Assembly: GCF_014650955.1 (NCBI RefSeq)
Contig: NZ_BMVY01000005.1
Coordinates: 62,001-126,000 of the forward strand
Origin: Streptomyces tauricus
GTDB lineage: Bacteria; Actinomycetota; Actinomycetes; Streptomycetales; Streptomycetaceae
DNA length: 64,000 nucleotides
Direction: 5' to 3'
The notes under the pieces are model-generated. The model did not search any database. It had not been told where the DNA came from and worked only from the letters and a program-made list of their open reading frames with translations. The translations under genes were made by a program, and so were the position numbers. Positions 25,759 through 34,305 of this stretch are shown here, piece by piece. Position 1 is the first letter of the stretch; every line of letters starts with the position of its first letter.

Positions 25759-27533
25759 ACGCCCGCCCGACCACCCGTGTGACCGGCCGCGACCTGCTGC
25801 GCCGCGGCGGCGCCCGCCTCCGCGGCATCGGCACGTTCCTGCGGCGGACACGGCTCCGCAGGCGCCGCACCCGCGTCCGCCGCCTGCGCCGCGTACTGGC
25901 CGCCCTGCTGACGCTGTTCCTTCTCGTGTGCGCCGCGGTCGTCGTCGCGTACCGCATGACGCCCATCCCCGAGCCGCATCCGGAGACCGTCAGCCAGAGC
26001 ACGGTCTTCGTGGACACCGAGGGCGACTACCTCGGCAGGCGCGGACCGGTCGACCGCCAGGACATCTCCCTCAAGCAGGTCCCGCGGCACGTCCAGGACG
26101 CCGTGATCGCCGCGGAGAACCGCTCCTTCCGTACGGACTCGGGGGTCGCCCCGTCCGCGATCCTGCGGGCCGCGCTCGCGACGGTGACGGGCGGCGACCG
26201 CCAGGGCGGCTCCACGATCACGCAGCAGTACGTGAAGAACGCGCTGCTGACCCCCGAGCAGTCCCTCAAGCGCAAGGCGCACGAGGCCCTCATCGCCGTG
26301 AAAGTGGACCGCACGAGGGCCAAGGACGACATCCTGGCGGGCTACCTCAACACCGTGTACTTCGGCCGCGGCGCCGCCGGTGTCGAGTCGGCCGCGCGCA
26401 ACTACTTCGGCATCGGCGCGCGCGACCTGACGGTCTCCCAGGGCGCCGCCCTCGCGTCGATCCTCAACCTGCCCTCGTACTACGAACGGGCGGGCGCGGA
26501 CGCGAAGGTGACGGGGACGCTGGAGCGCCGCTGGGTGTGGGTGCTCGACGCGATGGCGGACTCGAAGGCGATCAGCGCCCGCGAGCGGGCCGCCGCCCGT
26601 TTCCCCGCCTTCCGCTTCTACCCGCCGGGCGGCACGAACGGCCAGCGCCAGTACCTGATCGACACGGCGTCCGCCGAGGCCGCCGACCGGCTCGGCATCT
26701 CGGAGGACCAGCTGGCGCGCGGCGGCTACAAGGTGCACACCACCTTCGACCTCGGCCTCCAGGACGAGACGGCGGAGCTGGTGCGCGAGCGGACGTCCCA
26801 GGCCGTCAAGGGCGCCCGGCTGCACACCGCCGTCGTCGCGACCGTGCCCGGCGACGGCGCGGTCCGGGTGCTCTACGGCGGGGCGGACTACGCCCACCAG
26901 CCGTTCAACGACGCCGTCGACGGGGCGGTCGAGGCGGGCACGGTCCTCGAACCGTTCGCCTACAAGGGCCTGCGGTTCGGCGACCCGCTGAGCGGACTCC
27001 TCAGGGAGACGGCTCCCACGCCGCTGCGCCTGAACGCGGCGTACGCCACGCTGGCCGCCGACGGCACGTACGCGGCCCCGTACACCGTCGCGAAGATCAC
27101 CAAGGCGGGCCGTACCGTCCACACCGCACGTCCGAAGACGCGTACCGCGATGCACGGGAAGGAGGCGGCGGTGGTCACCGAGCTGCTGAACGTGCCGGGC
27201 GCCGAAGGGGGTGCGTTCGTGCCAGGCGCCGAGGACGGGGCCTTCGTACCGGCCAGGGCCGTGCCCGCCGGGCCGGTCGTGCACTCGGCGGGCGCGGGGA
27301 GCGGGCCCGGCACCCGGACTTCCTGGCGGAGCGTGTACTCGCCCCGGCTCGCCCTCACCCTCGCCCTGTTCGCCGAGCGCGGCGGGAAACCCGTCCGGGT
27401 CGCGGGCCTCACCGGCGACCTCCCGCCCGACGCGTACGCCGCGCTGACGGCGAACGAGGTCTGGCGCCTGGCCGGCTCCCCCGGCGGCCGAACCCCCGAA
27501 CACCCCAAGCCCACGACGGCACCGGTGCCCTAG
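25755..27533 (+). CDS. Class A PBP-like glycosyltransferase with inactivated transpeptidase domain
   Basis: A 592-residue protein: Arg-rich cytosolic N-terminus, membrane helix (~47-66), GT51 peptidoglycan polymerase domain (~85-270) and a transpeptidase-like remnant (~300-575). GT51 motifs are present (AVIAAENRSF with the catalytic Glu, GGSTITQQYVKN, LAGYLNTVYFGRG). In the remnant the SxxK site is GTVLEP (Ser to Thr, Lys to Glu) and no SxN or KTG box is visible. It should polymerise glycan strands but not cross-link them. It is coupled by ATGA overlap to the sigma-like fusion gene. Confidence 0.82.
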   Translation: MNARPTTRVTGRDLLRRGGARLRGIGTFLRRTRLRRRRTRVRRLRRVLAALLTLFLLVCAAVVVAYRMTPIPEPHPETVSQSTVFVDTEGDYLGRRGPVDRQDISLKQVPRHVQDAVIAAENRSFRTDSGVAPSAILRAALATVTGGDRQGGSTITQQYVKNALLTPEQSLKRKAHEALIAVKVDRTRAKDDILAGYLNTVYFGRGAAGVESAARNYFGIGARDLTVSQGAALASILNLPSYYERAGADAKVTGTLERRWVWVLDAMADSKAISARERAAARFPAFRFYPPGGTNGQRQYLIDTASAEAADRLGISEDQLARGGYKVHTTFDLGLQDETAELVRERTSQAVKGARLHTAVVATVPGDGAVRVLYGGADYAHQPFNDAVDGAVEAGTVLEPFAYKGLRFGDPLSGLLRETAPTPLRLNAAYATLAADGTYAAPYTVAKITKAGRTVHTARPKTRTAMHGKEAAVVTELLNVPGAEGGAFVPGAEDGAFVPARAVPAGPVVHSAGAGSGPGTRTSWRSVYSPRLALTLALFAERGGKPVRVAGLTGDLPPDAYAALTANEVWRLAGSPGGRTPEHPKPTTAPVP

Positions 27534-27666
27534 GGCGGGTGGCCCCCGGGGGCGGGCCGCTGATTCCGTCGCCGGGCCGCCGGGCCCGGCACCCCTGCCG
27601 CCGGGCCCGTCACCCGGACAGGTCAGTCCGTTGGTGGGGGTGGTGGGGGCGTGATGCTGTGGACGG

Positions 27667-29502
27667 GTGCCCGGTGAACAGGTTCGGCCCGACCCGCGCA
27701 TGTTGCTGACCCAGGCGGAACTGGCGGCGCTCGCGGACGCCGTGCGCCGCTCCGAGAACGTGGGGGAGTCCGCGGAGCGGCTGCTCGGCGAGCTGACGCT
27801 GACCCGGCGGCTCCTCGACCACTGCCCGGCCGGTATCGCCGTGCTCGACAGCGAGCTGCGCTACCTCTACCTCAACGACGCGCTCGCCCGGCTCAACGGC
27901 GTCCCGGCCGCCGAGCACCTCGGCCGCCGGCTGCGGGACGTGCTGCCGGGCCTGGAGTCCTCGGAGCAACTGCTCGCGAAGGTGCTGCGTACGGGAGTTC
28001 CGCAGGTCGTCACGGTCGGCGGACAGACCCCTGCCGACACGGCGGACGACAACCGGTGGTGGCTGGGCGCCTACCACCGGCTGTCCGGACCGGCCGGAGA
28101 GGTCCTCGGCGTGGCCGCCGTCGTCATGGAGGTCACCGACGCGCTGCGCGGGCGCGAGGACCTCGTCCGGGCACGCAACCGCATGGCACTGCTCGACGAG
28201 GCGAACCGCAGCACCGGCGCGACCCTCGACCTCGGCCAGGCCTGTCAGGCGCTGGCCGACCTGCTGGTGCCGCGCTTCGCGGACTACGCGGCGGTGGACG
28301 TCGTGGACCCGGAGGGCACGCCCGAGGTGCCCTCGGACCGGTATCCGCTGCGGCTGCGCCGGATCGCGCTCGCCACCACACCGGAGCTGACGGAGGTGTC
28401 CTCGCCGCTCGGCCTCCTCGGCGAGTTCGTCGTGTACCGGGCCGGTTCGCCCATGGCCCACGTGCTGGCCGACCGGCGCCCGCTCGTCCTCACCCACCCG
28501 GCCGACGAGGCCATGCGCCAGTTCTCGGTGTCGTACGAACGCAAGGAGCACTTCCGCCGGATGGGCGCGCACTCCGGGATCTATCTGCCCCTCGCGGTCC
28601 ACGACGAGCTGGTGGGCGCGGTGATCGTGTTCCGGGCCGGTGACTCCGCCCCCCTCACCGACGCGGACGCGGCACTCCTCGGCGACCTCACCGACCGGGC
28701 CGCCACGGGCATCGCGCACGCGGTCCGCTACACCCGCGAGCACGAGACGGCACTGGAGATGCAGCGGGCCTTCCTGAACACCCCGACCGTCACGGGCCCC
28801 GGTGTGGAGACCCTGGGCCGCTATCTGCCGGCGGGGGCGGGGGCGGAGGTCGGCGGCGACTGGTTCGACACGCTCGCGCTGCCCCACGGCCGCACCCTGC
28901 TGGTGGTGGGGGACGTCATGGGGCACGGGATCCGCGCGGCGGCCGCGATGAGCGAGTACCGCTCGGTGCTGCGCACCCTGGCCGTCCAGAGCAGCACCCC
29001 GGACTTCATCCTGCTCCAGGCCGAACGCACCGCGCTCACCCTGGAACTGGACCGGGTGGCGACCTGCCTGCTGGCCCTCCTCGACCCCCGCCGGGAATGC
29101 GCCACCTTCTCCAACGCCGGCCACGTCCCCCCGCTGCTCGTGGCCCCCGACGGCACCCGCACCCTGCTCGGCCTCCCGGTCTCGCCGCCCCTGGGCGTGG
29201 GCCTCGGCACCTTCTCGGCCACGACCGTCCCCGTCTCCCCCGGCTCGGTCCTCCTGCTGTGCACCGACGGCCTGATCGAACGCCGCGACCGCGACATCGA
29301 GACCGGCCTCACCACTCTGGCCGACCTCCCCATCGACCCGGCGGCCCCCCTCCCCGCCCTCCTGGAGACGGTCACCGCCCATCTGGACCCGGCCACCTCG
29401 GAGGACGACGTGGCCATCCTCCTGGCCCGCACCAGCCCGCCGCCCCCGCACACGGACCACCTGCCCTGGCTCCCCCAGGGCTGGATGCACGAACGGACCT
29501 GA
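27667..29502 (+). CDS. PAS-GAF-PP2C (SpoIIE/RsbU) serine phosphatase
   Basis: A 611-residue cytosolic phosphatase. PAS domain at ~45-160 (LLDHCPAGIAVLDSELRYLY), GAF at ~175-355, and a SpoIIE-type PP2C domain from ~375 (GAEVGGDWFDTLAL; VVGDVMGHGIRAAAAM; LLLCTDGLIERRD; TSEDDVAILLAR), with the metal-binding Asp residues in place. Such enzymes dephosphorylate anti-anti-sigma factors and so switch sigma factors. No HATPase kinase domain is fused. The start may be GTG 27667 or ATG 27700 (MLLTQAELA). Confidence 0.87.
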   Translation: MPGEQVRPDPRMLLTQAELAALADAVRRSENVGESAERLLGELTLTRRLLDHCPAGIAVLDSELRYLYLNDALARLNGVPAAEHLGRRLRDVLPGLESSEQLLAKVLRTGVPQVVTVGGQTPADTADDNRWWLGAYHRLSGPAGEVLGVAAVVMEVTDALRGREDLVRARNRMALLDEANRSTGATLDLGQACQALADLLVPRFADYAAVDVVDPEGTPEVPSDRYPLRLRRIALATTPELTEVSSPLGLLGEFVVYRAGSPMAHVLADRRPLVLTHPADEAMRQFSVSYERKEHFRRMGAHSGIYLPLAVHDELVGAVIVFRAGDSAPLTDADAALLGDLTDRAATGIAHAVRYTREHETALEMQRAFLNTPTVTGPGVETLGRYLPAGAGAEVGGDWFDTLALPHGRTLLVVGDVMGHGIRAAAAMSEYRSVLRTLAVQSSTPDFILLQAERTALTLELDRVATCLLALLDPRRECATFSNAGHVPPLLVAPDGTRTLLGLPVSPPLGVGLGTFSATTVPVSPGSVLLLCTDGLIERRDRDIETGLTTLADLPIDPAAPLPALLETVTAHLDPATSEDDVAILLARTSPPPPHTDHLPWLPQGWMHERT

Positions 29503-29552
29503 CGACCGGCCACAGTCACCGGCCACCGGCCATCACGAGCACCGCCACCGCT

Positions 29553-30119
29553 TCACGCCTCGACGATGATCGTGCCTATCGTCGAGTCCGGCCCCGGCCC
29601 CTGCGGACGGTCGACCTTCCACCAGCCCAGGACGTCCGGGTACTCCGGCTGGGGTATCGCACGGCCTTCGGCGGTCATCAGACGGCCCTGGTACGCCTGC
29701 GCGTAACGGGCCCGCACCGGGTACACGCCGGGTGCGTCGGGGACGACGAGGTCGCACGACACGTTCACCCACTCCGCCGGACCCGGGTTGTCCTCCGCCA
29801 ACGCCTCGACGCTCGTACCGGCGTTGACCACCTTCACACCGCCCCCGCTGCGCTGCTTGCCGTTCCACACCGACGCCTGGGCCCGGTCCTCGCCCGCGAG
29901 TCCGACGATCACCTGGTTGACGGCGTTGCCGCACAGCGAACAGTCGTGCAGCACATCGAAAGCGAGCCGGTACGAACCGCCTCCCCGGACTCTCGCCACG
30001 GCACCCCCGCCGTCGATCCGCACGTCGCGGATCCTGAAGCGCGACGGCTCCACCATCTCCGTGCCAAAGGGGTGGGCCGTGGTCCGGTCGGCATCGCCGT
30101 GACTCGTCTTGTCGCTCAT
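29553..30119 (-). CDS. Hypothetical protein with a CxxC motif
   Basis: I do not recognise this 188-residue protein. It has no signal peptide or membrane helix. Its strand-rich composition suggests a beta-sandwich, and residues ~58-66 read LHDCSLCGN, a CxxC pair that could bind metal or form a disulfide. Aromatic-rich C-terminal segments (EYPDVLGWWKVD) are a conspicuous feature. It converges on the PP2C gene (50-bp gap) and lies upstream of and co-oriented with nothing obvious. ATG 30119 lacks a clear ribosome site. Confidence 0.6.
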   Translation of the reverse strand: MSDKTSHGDADRTTAHPFGTEMVEPSRFRIRDVRIDGGGAVARVRGGGSYRLAFDVLHDCSLCGNAVNQVIVGLAGEDRAQASVWNGKQRSGGGVKVVNAGTSVEALAEDNPGPAEWVNVSCDLVVPDAPGVYPVRARYAQAYQGRLMTAEGRAIPQPEYPDVLGWWKVDRPQGPGPDSTIGTIIVEA

Positions 30120-30174
30120 GTGCCAAGTGAACAGGGCACCACTGACAACGCGTCGGCCGTTCGGTGCGACCAGC

Positions 30175-30951
30175 TCAACGCTTCTCGTACGGGTCCGAAG
30201 GCGCCGTCGTCCTCTTCACCGACACGGCGTCCAGTACCGGGCGGGCCGCGTCCGTGCCGGGCCTGCCCGTGGGGTGCCAGGTGCCGGTGACCTTCACCCA
30301 GGTGTCGGCGGCCGGGGCGTCCGCGCCGCGCACCTCGACCTTGAGCGCCTGCGCGTCGGCGGCGCAGCAGGTGACGCGCAGCCGGGCCACGGACCAGGCA
30401 CCGCCGTCGTCGCGGGTCACGAAGCCGGTCAGCCGGACCGTGCGCCCCTTCAAGGACGCGCCCGTGTCCCACTCCGCCCGCGAGGCGAACACCCCCAGGG
30501 TCAGGTCGAGGGGATCCCCTGCCGGGAGCTCCGGGAAGGTACCGGCCCCCTGCGCCGCGACCCGCGCCTCCTCCCGCTCCGCGCTGTACGAGCCGAGCGC
30601 GGGCGGCGGGAAGAGGAGGAGGGCGAGGGCGGGAGCGGTGAGCAGCCAGGCGATACGGGGGTTACGGGTGTGATCGTGACCCTCTCCCTCGACATGGCTG
30701 TCCTCCTCGCCCTCCCCCTCCTCCTCGTCCCACTCCCGGCCGTGGTCGCGGGTGAACAGGCCCAGCAGGCCGAGGGCGATCAGTGCCGCGCCGGAGACGA
30801 CGAGGTAGGGGCGCAGGCCCTCCTTCACATAGCGCAGGTACAGCTCGCTGAAGAGCGCGATCCGGAGCAGCGCCGACCCGCACAGGATCAGCAGCACACC
30901 CTGCGGTCGCAGACGGAGGCGCAGCGGCGGCACGTGGAGACGGAGGCTCAC
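30175..30951 (-). CDS. TIGR03943-family protein, partner of the DUF318 permease
   Basis: A 258-residue protein with two N-terminal membrane helices (GVLLILCGSALLRIALF; LVVSGAALIALGLLGL), a charged His/Glu/Asp-rich loop (residues ~75-100), a third helix (WLLTAPALALLLFPPPAL), and an extracellular C-terminal OB-like domain (GRTVRLTGFVTRDDGGAWS) with a Cys pair (RVTCCAADAQ). This is the standard companion of DUF318 permeases. GTG 30951 overlaps the permease stop by four bases, so the two are coupled. The His/Asp loop suggests metal handling, unproven. Confidence 0.83.
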   Translation of the reverse strand: MSLRLHVPPLRLRLRPQGVLLILCGSALLRIALFSELYLRYVKEGLRPYLVVSGAALIALGLLGLFTRDHGREWDEEEGEGEEDSHVEGEGHDHTRNPRIAWLLTAPALALLLFPPPALGSYSAEREEARVAAQGAGTFPELPAGDPLDLTLGVFASRAEWDTGASLKGRTVRLTGFVTRDDGGAWSVARLRVTCCAADAQALKVEVRGADAPAADTWVKVTGTWHPTGRPGTDAARPVLDAVSVKRTTAPSDPYEKR

Positions 30952-31958
30952 AGCAGCCACCCGCCCACCAGCACGCTGCTCACCACGGCCACCACCCACG
31001 TCACCGACGAGAACCGCACCGCGAACGCCCGCCCGAAGGTCCCCGCCTGGAGGGCGACGAGCTTCAGGTCGACCATGGGTCCGACGACCATGAACGCCAG
31101 CCGGGCCGTCGGCGAGAACCCGGTCAGCGAGGCCGCCACGAAGGCGTCCGCCTCGGAGCACACGCACAGCACGACGGCGAGGACGGCGAGCAGCAGCACC
31201 GACAGCCAGGGCGAGCCGGTGAACACGTCGAGCAGGGACCGCGGCACCAGGATGTTGAAGGTCGCCGCGGCGGCCGCCCCCAGCACGAGGAAGCCCCCGG
31301 CGTGCAGGAAGTCGTGCTGCAGCCCGTCCCGGAAACCCCGCCACCCGCGTGCGGTGGCCGCCGGTCCACCGCCGCGCCGTACGGACGGCAGCCACTCCTC
31401 CCTGCCGAACCGCACCCACAGCCACCCCATCGCGACCGCGGTGGCGAGGGACGCGACGAGCCGGGCGCCGACCATGGCCGGATCTCCCGGGAAGGCGATG
31501 GACGTGGCGACGAGGACGACCGGGTTGATGGCGGGCGCGGAGAGCAGGAAGGCGAGCGCGGCGGCCGGCGCGACCCCGCGCCGCATCAGGCTGTCCGCGA
31601 CGGGCACGGACGCGCACTCGCACCCCGGCAGCACGACGCCCGCCGCTCCGGCGACGGGCACGGCGAGCGCCGGGTTCTTCGGCAGGACGCGTCTGAAGAC
31701 CCGCTCGGGCACGAAGGCCCCGATCGCCGCCGACACGACCGTGCCCAGCAGCAGGAAGGGGATGCCCTGCACGGCGACGGCGGTGAACACGGTCCACCAG
31801 GCGGCCATGGCGGGGGTGGCGAGATCGAGCACGACCATCGGCCCGAGCACCGATCCGACGGTGACGACGGCGAGCAACGCCACCCCACCGACCACCGCGT
31901 ACACGAGCGCCCGGGCCGCCACCCGCACGCCGTCGGCTACATTCCGTCCGTTCTCCAT
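30948..31958 (-). CDS. DUF318-family permease
   Basis: A 336-residue polytopic membrane protein with eight to ten helices and the family signatures GCECASVPVADSLMRRG and LLSAPAINPVVLVATS; CSEADAFVAASL recurs in the second half, indicating an internal duplication. DUF318 permeases are thought to move metal or metalloid compounds (ArsP is one branch), and in actinobacteria they are often zinc-regulated; I see no Zur box here. ATG 31958 lacks a ribosome site but TAGCCT lies 10 bases upstream, so transcription may start near the ATG. First gene of a two-gene operon. Confidence 0.85.
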   Translation of the reverse strand: MENGRNVADGVRVAARALVYAVVGGVALLAVVTVGSVLGPMVVLDLATPAMAAWWTVFTAVAVQGIPFLLLGTVVSAAIGAFVPERVFRRVLPKNPALAVPVAGAAGVVLPGCECASVPVADSLMRRGVAPAAALAFLLSAPAINPVVLVATSIAFPGDPAMVGARLVASLATAVAMGWLWVRFGREEWLPSVRRGGGPAATARGWRGFRDGLQHDFLHAGGFLVLGAAAAATFNILVPRSLLDVFTGSPWLSVLLLAVLAVVLCVCSEADAFVAASLTGFSPTARLAFMVVGPMVDLKLVALQAGTFGRAFAVRFSSVTWVVAVVSSVLVGGWLL

Positions 31959-32046
31959 ACGAGAGAGCAGGCTAGCGACGGCACCTGTGCGTACCTGGGC
32001 GGGGCCTGTCAGGACCCCGTAGGGAAACGACAGCCGGGCGGAGCCC

Positions 32047-32160
32047 TCAGTGAGGCACTGCGTTGGCCGCACTCACAAGCGCGGCGAAAGCGACCACGGC
32101 CGCACCGAACGCCGCGATGAAACGACCCGGAAGGTAGCGCGTGGCAATGCGTCGGAACAC
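32047..32160 (-). CDS. 37-residue exported-type micropeptide, candidate signalling propeptide
   Basis: A GTG-initiated 37-codon frame with a GAGG ribosome site nine bases upstream. The peptide has a basic start (VFRRIATRYLPGR), a hydrophobic core (FIAAFGAAVVAFAALVSAA) and a short polar tail (NAVPH): a signal-peptide plan with almost no mature part. A -10-like TACGCT/TAATAC lies upstream on the minus strand. It is divergent from the HTH-TPR regulator gene, 220 bp apart. A secreted pro-peptide sensed by that regulator is attractive but unproven; a plain single-span peptide is the alternative. Confidence 0.55.
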   Translation of the reverse strand: MFRRIATRYLPGRFIAAFGAAVVAFAALVSAANAVPH

Positions 32161-32216
32161 GGCGACAACCTCGCAACGTCAACGTAGGCCAGCGTATTAA
32201 ATGTGCTTCATCGTGC

Positions 32217-32314
32217 GCTTAACGCGCCGCTTAACCTAGGGCGTGTTCGCCTCCGGGGCAAGGGCGGCATTGAGCCGATCGAAGGCCTGTCCGAGCCTGT
32301 CCACAAGACTTAAC
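32217..32314. promoter_or_regulatory. Repeated CTTAAC motifs in the micropeptide/regulator gap
   Basis: GCTTAAC occurs at 32217-32223 and 32229-32235 (12 bp apart, one helical turn) and ACTTAAC at 32308-32314. The first two flank a probable minus-strand promoter for the micropeptide; the third adjoins TTGACC (32315-32320), a -35-like element with GATAGC 17 bp further. These repeats are candidate binding sites for the HTH regulator. Confidence 0.4.
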
Positions 32315-32351
32315 TTGACCGTTTCAACAGGAAGTTGGATAGCGGACAGGT

Positions 32352-32365
32352 GTAAGTCGACTTAC
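32352..32365. promoter_or_regulatory. 14-bp perfect palindrome upstream of the HTH-TPR regulator
   Basis: GTAAGTCGACTTAC is a perfect inverted repeat located 16 bp before the regulator's ATG and just downstream of a possible TTGACC-N17-GATAGC promoter, the usual place for an autorepression site. Confidence 0.55.
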
Positions 32366-32380
32366 TGGCATGCTTACGCC

Positions 32381-33724
32381 ATGGCCGAGCGCGACGACCC
32401 GGGAATCATCGGGCGCAGAGTGCAGCAACTGCGTACGGAACGCGGGCTGACACAGAAACAACTGGCGGAACCCGCCTACACCCCCGCGTACGTCTCCACG
32501 CTGGAGGCAGGACGCGTACGGCCCTCCGAGGAGGCACTGCGGCACATCGCCGAACGGCTCGGCATCGCCTACGAGGAACTGGCCACCGGGCGGCCCGCCC
32601 ATCTCGCCACCGATCTGCGGCTGAGACTCACCGACGCCCAGCGGACCCTGGCGACCGGCGAGGCGGAGATCGCCGCCGAGCAGTACACCGCGCTGCTCGC
32701 CGAGGCGGAGGCGCACGGCCTGAACGCCGAGTGCGCCGCCGCGCTGCTCGGCCTCGGCGAGTGCGCCATGGACACCGGTGACCTGGCGACGGCCCGGCTG
32801 CGTTTCGAGGAGTCGGAGAAACGGCTCGCGGACGAACCGCTGCCCGTGCGCGTCCCGGCCCTGCGCGGCCGGGCGGTCTCGCACTACCTCGCGGGCGAAC
32901 TCCGGTACGCCTGCTACCTGCTGGAATCCACCATCGACGAGCTGAACAAGGGCGGGCTGCACGACCCGGACGCCCTGCTGCTGCTCTACGCGGCGGTGAT
33001 CGCGCCCTACATGGACATGGGGGCGCACGCGCGGGCGGCGCAGGCGGCGGAGTTCGCGCTCGCGCTGGCCCCGCAGGTCGGCGATCCGGCGCTGCTGGCG
33101 CGTATGCACCGGTCCGTCGCCCGGACGATGATCGCCGAGGGGCGGATGGCCGAGGCCGACGCGTCCCTGGGCAAGGCGGCGGAGCTGTACCGGCAGCTCC
33201 AGATCCGCACCGAGCTGGCCAACTGCCACTGGATGCGCGGATATCTGTACGCGCAGAACGGCGACCTGGAACGCGCCGAGAGCGAGTTGCGCGAGGCGCA
33301 GGCCATGCACTCCGCGCAGCGCGCCGCGCTCTACACCAGCCAGGTCGCGGTGGAACTCGCGGACGTGCTCCACCGGCGCGGCAAGTCGGAGGAGGCCGCG
33401 ACCCTCCTGCACGGCGTACTGGGCGACCTCAGCTCGGAGCGCGGGGCCGTGCACTCCGCGGGCGCGCACCGGCTGCTCGGCATCATCGCGGAGGACGCCC
33501 GGGACACGGAGGCGGCCGAGGAGCACTACGTCCGCGCGCTCAGCCTGCTGGAGCGGGCGGGCGCGGCGGGCGACCTGGCCGACCTGTGCCGCCTCCTCGG
33601 CGACCTGCTGCGGCGTACGGGCCGGATAGACGCGGCGCTGGACGCGTACCGGACAGGTCTCGGTCACCGCACCGCGCCCGGCACGACGACCCTGGGCCCG
33701 GCGCCGGCCCACCCCCCGCTCTGA
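32381..33724 (+). CDS. XRE-type HTH regulator with TPR sensor domain
   Basis: A 447-residue regulator. The N-terminal HTH_XRE domain (residues ~8-65) contains GRRVQQLRTERGLTQKQLAE and YTPAYVSTLEAGRVRPSEEA. The remaining ~370 residues are helical repeats with TPR spacing (for example TARLRFEESEKRLADEPLP; LERAESELREAQAMHSAQR). HTH plus C-terminal TPR is the architecture of RRNPP peptide-sensing regulators and of several streptomycete developmental regulators. ATG 32381 lies just after a palindrome; no strong ribosome site is visible. The divergent micropeptide gene makes peptide sensing worth testing. Confidence 0.82.
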   Translation: MAERDDPGIIGRRVQQLRTERGLTQKQLAEPAYTPAYVSTLEAGRVRPSEEALRHIAERLGIAYEELATGRPAHLATDLRLRLTDAQRTLATGEAEIAAEQYTALLAEAEAHGLNAECAAALLGLGECAMDTGDLATARLRFEESEKRLADEPLPVRVPALRGRAVSHYLAGELRYACYLLESTIDELNKGGLHDPDALLLLYAAVIAPYMDMGAHARAAQAAEFALALAPQVGDPALLARMHRSVARTMIAEGRMAEADASLGKAAELYRQLQIRTELANCHWMRGYLYAQNGDLERAESELREAQAMHSAQRAALYTSQVAVELADVLHRRGKSEEAATLLHGVLGDLSSERGAVHSAGAHRLLGIIAEDARDTEAAEEHYVRALSLLERAGAAGDLADLCRLLGDLLRRTGRIDAALDAYRTGLGHRTAPGTTTLGPAPAHPPL

Positions 33725-33786
33725 TGTGACGGAAACCATCCCAAATCCCCCTCCTCGCACCACTCCGTCCGCTTTACGGTGGACGG

Positions 33787-34110
33787 ATGTCGCCCCTGAC
33801 CCCCCTCGTCGAGATCACCCGCGCGTACGCGCCTCGCTTCGCGGAGTTCGCGTTCGAGCCGGCGTTCACGGCGGCGGTGGACCAGCATGTGGCGGAGCTG
33901 CGCGAGCGGCTGATGGCGGCGGGGTCCGGTCTGGTCCCGCTGCCGCCGGACCGCGAGTCCCTCACGGACTACGCGCTCGGTTTCCTGGACGGGCTCGCGG
34001 AGACGGACTGGCGGGAGCCGGTGGGCCACGACTACGCGGTGTGCCGCCTGACGGCGATCACCTGGCTGGCCCACCACCACAACCTGATCCCACCCCAACG
34101 CGACCACTAG
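33787..34110 (+). CDS. Small hypothetical protein
   Basis: I do not recognise this 107-residue, mostly helical, cytosolic protein. It has no membrane segment or known motif; the C-terminus is His-rich (AITWLAHHHNLIPPQRDH). The ATG follows TACGGT at 33775-33780 by six bases, the arrangement of a leaderless actinobacterial transcript, which supports it as a real gene. It follows the HTH-TPR gene by 62 bp but probably has its own promoter. Confidence 0.62.
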   Translation: MSPLTPLVEITRAYAPRFAEFAFEPAFTAAVDQHVAELRERLMAAGSGLVPLPPDRESLTDYALGFLDGLAETDWREPVGHDYAVCRLTAITWLAHHHNLIPPQRDH

Positions 34111-34163
34111 CCACCCGAGTCCATGCGGGGTCCGCTACCAGGTGCGGCCAGCGGATGCCGCCC

Positions 34164-34271
34164 GCGCAGTTCCCCGCGCCCCTGGAGGGGCGCGGGGAAC
34201 TGCGCGGCCCACTCCGACCGGCCCGCACCCCACATCCGGGCCAGCCCTCAAAGGGGCGCGGGGAACGGCGC
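34164..34271. repeat. Dispersed repeat hairpin (perfect 42-nt palindrome) plus a third copy
   Basis: Copies at 34164-34183 and 34186-34205 are exact reverse complements separated by two bases, giving a 42-nt perfect palindrome. A third copy (GGCGC form) is at 34252-34271. They lie between two convergent genes and could terminate both. Confidence 0.88.
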
Positions 34272-34305
34272 GCTCAGGCCCGCCGGGCAGCCGGGGGGAC
34301 GGCCG

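Noticed and set aside
31959..32240. Zur box upstream of the DUF318 permease
   Set aside because: These permeases are often zinc-regulated, but I found no AT-rich Zur-type inverted repeat in the upstream region.
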